Source: Streptomyces sp. T12 | GTDB taxonomy: Bacteria > Actinomycetota > Actinomycetes > Streptomycetales > Streptomycetaceae | DNA: 64,000 nt | Assembly (NCBI RefSeq): GCF_028736035.1 | Contig: NZ_CP117866.1 | Location: forward strand, 2,108,001-2,172,000 | Direction: 5' to 3' | Part shown: in pieces, positions 62,211 through 64,000 of the stretch | Numbering within the stretch: position 1 is the first letter of the stretch | Layout: every line of letters starts with the position of its first letter | Notes under the pieces: model-generated | What the model was told of the DNA's origin: nothing | Database searches by the model: none | Seen by the model: only the letters and a program-made list of their open reading frames with translations | Translations under genes and position numbers: made by a program

Positions 62211-62893
62211 TTTCCGGCTCGCTTCTCCTCGACGAGGGTGACGACGCACTCGATGACCTGCTGCAGCGTGAGCGCGGTGGTGTCCACCTCGACCGCGTCG
62301 TCCGCCTTGGCGAGCGGCGAGGTCTTGCGGCTGGAGTCGGCCGCGTCCCGCTTCAGCAGTGCCTCGCGGGTCGTGTGCACGTCGGCGCCCTTCAGCTCGC
62401 CGCTGCGGCGGGCCGCGCGGGCCTCCGGGGAGGCGGTGAGGAAGATCTTCAGGTGGGCGTCGGGCAGCACGGTCGTACCGATGTCACGGCCCTCGACGAC
62501 GATGCCGATCTCCGCGGAGGTCGCCAGGGAGCGCTGCAGCTCGGTGATCCGGGCACGCACCTCGGGCACCGCGCTGACCGCGCTGACCTTGGAGGTGACC
62601 TCCTGGGTGCGGATCGGGCCGGCCACGTCGGTGCCGTCGACGGTGATCGTCGGGTTCGCCGGGTCGGTGCCGGAGACGATCTCGGGCTTTCCGGCCACGG
62701 CGGCGATCGCGGACGGGTCCTCGATGTCGATCCCGTTGGTCACCATCCACCAGGTGATCGCCCGGTACTGGGCGCCGGTGTCGAGGTAGCTCAGCCCGAG
62801 CTGCGCGGCGACGGCCTTCGACGTGCTCGACTTGCCCGTGCCGGAGGGGCCGTCGATGGCGACAATCACGGGCTTGGCGGCACCGTTTTCCAC
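62207..62893 (-). CDS. cmk: cytidylate kinase
   Basis: 228 residues: P-loop GPSGTGKSS, LDTGAQYRAITWW, VEGRDIGTTVLPDA with the LID Arg region, and RDAADSSRKTSPLAKADDAVEVDTT. It phosphorylates CMP/dCMP with ATP. The GTG at 62893 has AGGAAGG about 10 bases upstream; a longer frame to 62953 is unsupported. Length is normal. Overlaps the acyltransferase start by 4 bp. Confidence 0.96.
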   Translation of the reverse strand: MENGAAKPVIVAIDGPSGTGKSSTSKAVAAQLGLSYLDTGAQYRAITWWMVTNGIDIEDPSAIAAVAGKPEIVSGTDPANPTITVDGTDVAGPIRTQEVTSKVSAVSAVPEVRARITELQRSLATSAEIGIVVEGRDIGTTVLPDAHLKIFLTASPEARAARRSGELKGADVHTTREALLKRDAADSSRKTSPLAKADDAVEVDTTALTLQQVIECVVTLVEEKRAGK

Positions 62894-63038
62894 GGGGGAA
62901 CACCTTCCTGGTGCGGTGAGGCGGGAGGGGCGGGGCGCGAATGTGCCCCGCACAAGGTTACTGGGTGCGGGTCACTCGTCCGGCCGCGCGTGAGCTGACG
63001 GGACGGCCACGGGGTGGGGACGGCGGGGGCGAACCCTC

Positions 63039-64000
63039 CTACTGACGGATCGCCCAGCCCCACTCCCGCAACGCCGCCGACAACACGGGCGCCGCCTTCG
63101 GCTCCACCATCAACTGCACCAGACCGGCCTGCTGCCCCGTCGCATGCTCGATCCGCACGTCCTCGATGTTGACCCCGGCCCGCCCCGCATCCGCGAAGAT
63201 CCGGGCCAGCTGCCCCGGCTGGTCGTCGATCAGCACCGCGACGACCTCGTAGACCCGAGGAGCCGCCCCGTGCTTACCGGGCACGCGCACCTGCCCCGCG
63301 TTCCCGCGCCGCAGCACGTCCTCGATCCCGGACGTCCCCTCCAGCCGTTTGGCGTCGTCGGACGACTGCAGCGCCCGCAGCGCCCGCACCGTCTCCTCCA
63401 GGTCCGCGGCGACATCCGTGAGCAGGTCGGCGACCGGCCCCGGGTTCGCGGAGAGGATGTCGATCCACATCCGGGGGTCCGACGCGGCGATCCGGGTCAC
63501 GTCACGAATGCCCTGACCGCACAGCCGTACGGCCGCCTCCTCGGCGTTCTCCAGCCGCGCGGCGACCATGCTGGACACCAGATGAGGCATGTGCGACACC
63601 AGGGCGACCGCACGGTCGTGGGCGTCGGCGTCCATCACCACCGGCACGGCACGGCAGTGCGAGACCAGCTCCAGGGCGAGGTTCAGCACCTCGGTGTCGG
63701 TGTCGCGGGTCGGCGTCAGCACCCAGGGCCGGCCCTCGAAGAGGTCCCCGGTCGCGGCCAGCGGTCCGGACTTCTCCCGGCCGGACATGGGATGCGTACC
63801 GATGTACGCGGACAGATCCAGCCCCAGCGCCTCCAGCTCACGCCGCGGCCCGCCCTTGACGCTGGCCACGTCGAGGTAGCCGCGGGCCACCCCCCGGCGC
63901 ATGGCGTCGGCGAGCACCCCGGCCACGTGCGCGGGCGGGGCGGCGACGATCGCGAGGTCCACGGGACCCTCGGGCGCCTCGTCCGTGCCGGCGCCGAGCG
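63039..64000 (-). CDS. tyrA: prephenate dehydrogenase with ACT domain (5' end outside window)
   Basis: The frame is open to the right edge, so the NAD-binding GXGXXG start is missing. Visible are DLAIVAAPPAHVAGVL, the catalytic region IGTHPMSGREKSG (active-site His), LVSHMPHLVSSMVAARL and a C-terminal ACT domain (VLIDDQPGQLARIFADAGRAGVNIEDVRIEH). It makes 4-hydroxyphenylpyruvate for tyrosine synthesis; the ACT domain suggests feedback control by tyrosine. First gene of the tyrA-cmk-plsC-der group as transcribed. Confidence 0.94.
   Translation of the reverse strand, partial: LGAGTDEAPEGPVDLAIVAAPPAHVAGVLADAMRRGVARGYLDVASVKGGPRRELEALGLDLSAYIGTHPMSGREKSGPLAATGDLFEGRPWVLTPTRDTDTEVLNLALELVSHCRAVPVVMDADAHDRAVALVSHMPHLVSSMVAARLENAEEAAVRLCGQGIRDVTRIAASDPRMWIDILSANPGPVADLLTDVAADLEETVRALRALQSSDDAKRLEGTSGIEDVLRRGNAGQVRVPGKHGAAPRVYEVVAVLIDDQPGQLARIFADAGRAGVNIEDVRIEHATGQQAGLVQLMVEPKAAPVLSAALREWGWAIRQ

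Overview
The window is chromosomal DNA from a Streptomyces or a very close relative. The evidence is the strong GC bias at third codon positions, frequent GTG/TTG starts with GGAGG-type ribosome binding sites, many secreted enzymes with Ala-rich signal peptides, a sortase LAxTG anchor, streptogrisin proteases, Rpf-like muralytic enzymes and the dispersed GC-rich repeats typical of the genus. From memory, unchecked, the gene order resembles the S. coelicolor core around the SCO1725 lipase, dnaE2, sepF and der. No phage, transposase, integrase, CRISPR array, tRNA or rRNA was seen.

Layout. 1-1.6 kb: DrrAB-type ABC exporter, cut at the left edge. 1.8-3.5 kb (minus): SigK-type sigma factor, its zinc anti-sigma factor and a small basic protein. 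They diverge from a 3.7-8.9 kb plus-strand group: exported DUF4331 protein, TPR protein and a His-rich NicO-type metal transporter. 8.9-12.9 kb: membrane Ser/Thr kinase, SGNH lipase, subtilisin-like protease. 13.0-22.9 kb: an exopolysaccharide assembly island with a small membrane protein, CelD-like acyltransferase, two GT2 enzymes, NodB deacetylase, a 1286-residue flippase fusion and a membrane-anchored glycosidase. 23.1-31.6 kb: AAA ATPase, DUF72, GntR, GNATs, DUF402, methyltransferase, LPMO, lipase and a MarR/cupin pair. 31.6-36.0 kb: ImuB-DnaE2 mutasome under two LexA-like boxes. 36.2-42.6 kb: membrane protein, two streptogrisin-type proteases flanking a slipin, DUF5685 protein. 42.9-50.4 kb: SepF, acyl-CoA dehydrogenase, MFS exporter, PAP2 phosphatase, I78 inhibitor, stand-alone cytochrome oxidase subunit I. 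50.4-56.8 kb: a divergent branched-chain amino-acid-type ABC system whose two permeases and one ATPase are a single polypeptide. 56.8-58.1 kb: two Rpf-like muralytic enzymes, one with a structured RNA leader. 58.7-64 kb: two Streptomyces-specific proteins, then der, plsC-like, cmk and tyrA (cut at the right edge).

How the genes work together. Short or 1-26 bp overlaps mark translationally coupled units: drrAB-like, sigK/rskA, TPR/NicO, the glycosyltransferase-deacetylase-flippase run, dnaE2/imuB, the lipoprotein/binding-protein pair, the Liv permease operon and cmk/plsC. Regulatory sites that can be read directly are a divergent pair of SigK-like promoters, two LexA boxes, a double palindrome between marR and the cupin gene, a CRP-like palindrome before a lipase, and a closed-stem RNA leader before an Rpf-LysM gene. 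Strong hairpins separate most convergent pairs.

The best candidates for under-described biology are the polysaccharide island with its fusion protein, the one-chain Liv transporter, the SigK/DUF4331/metal-transporter locus, the sortase-anchored LPMO and the RNA leader.
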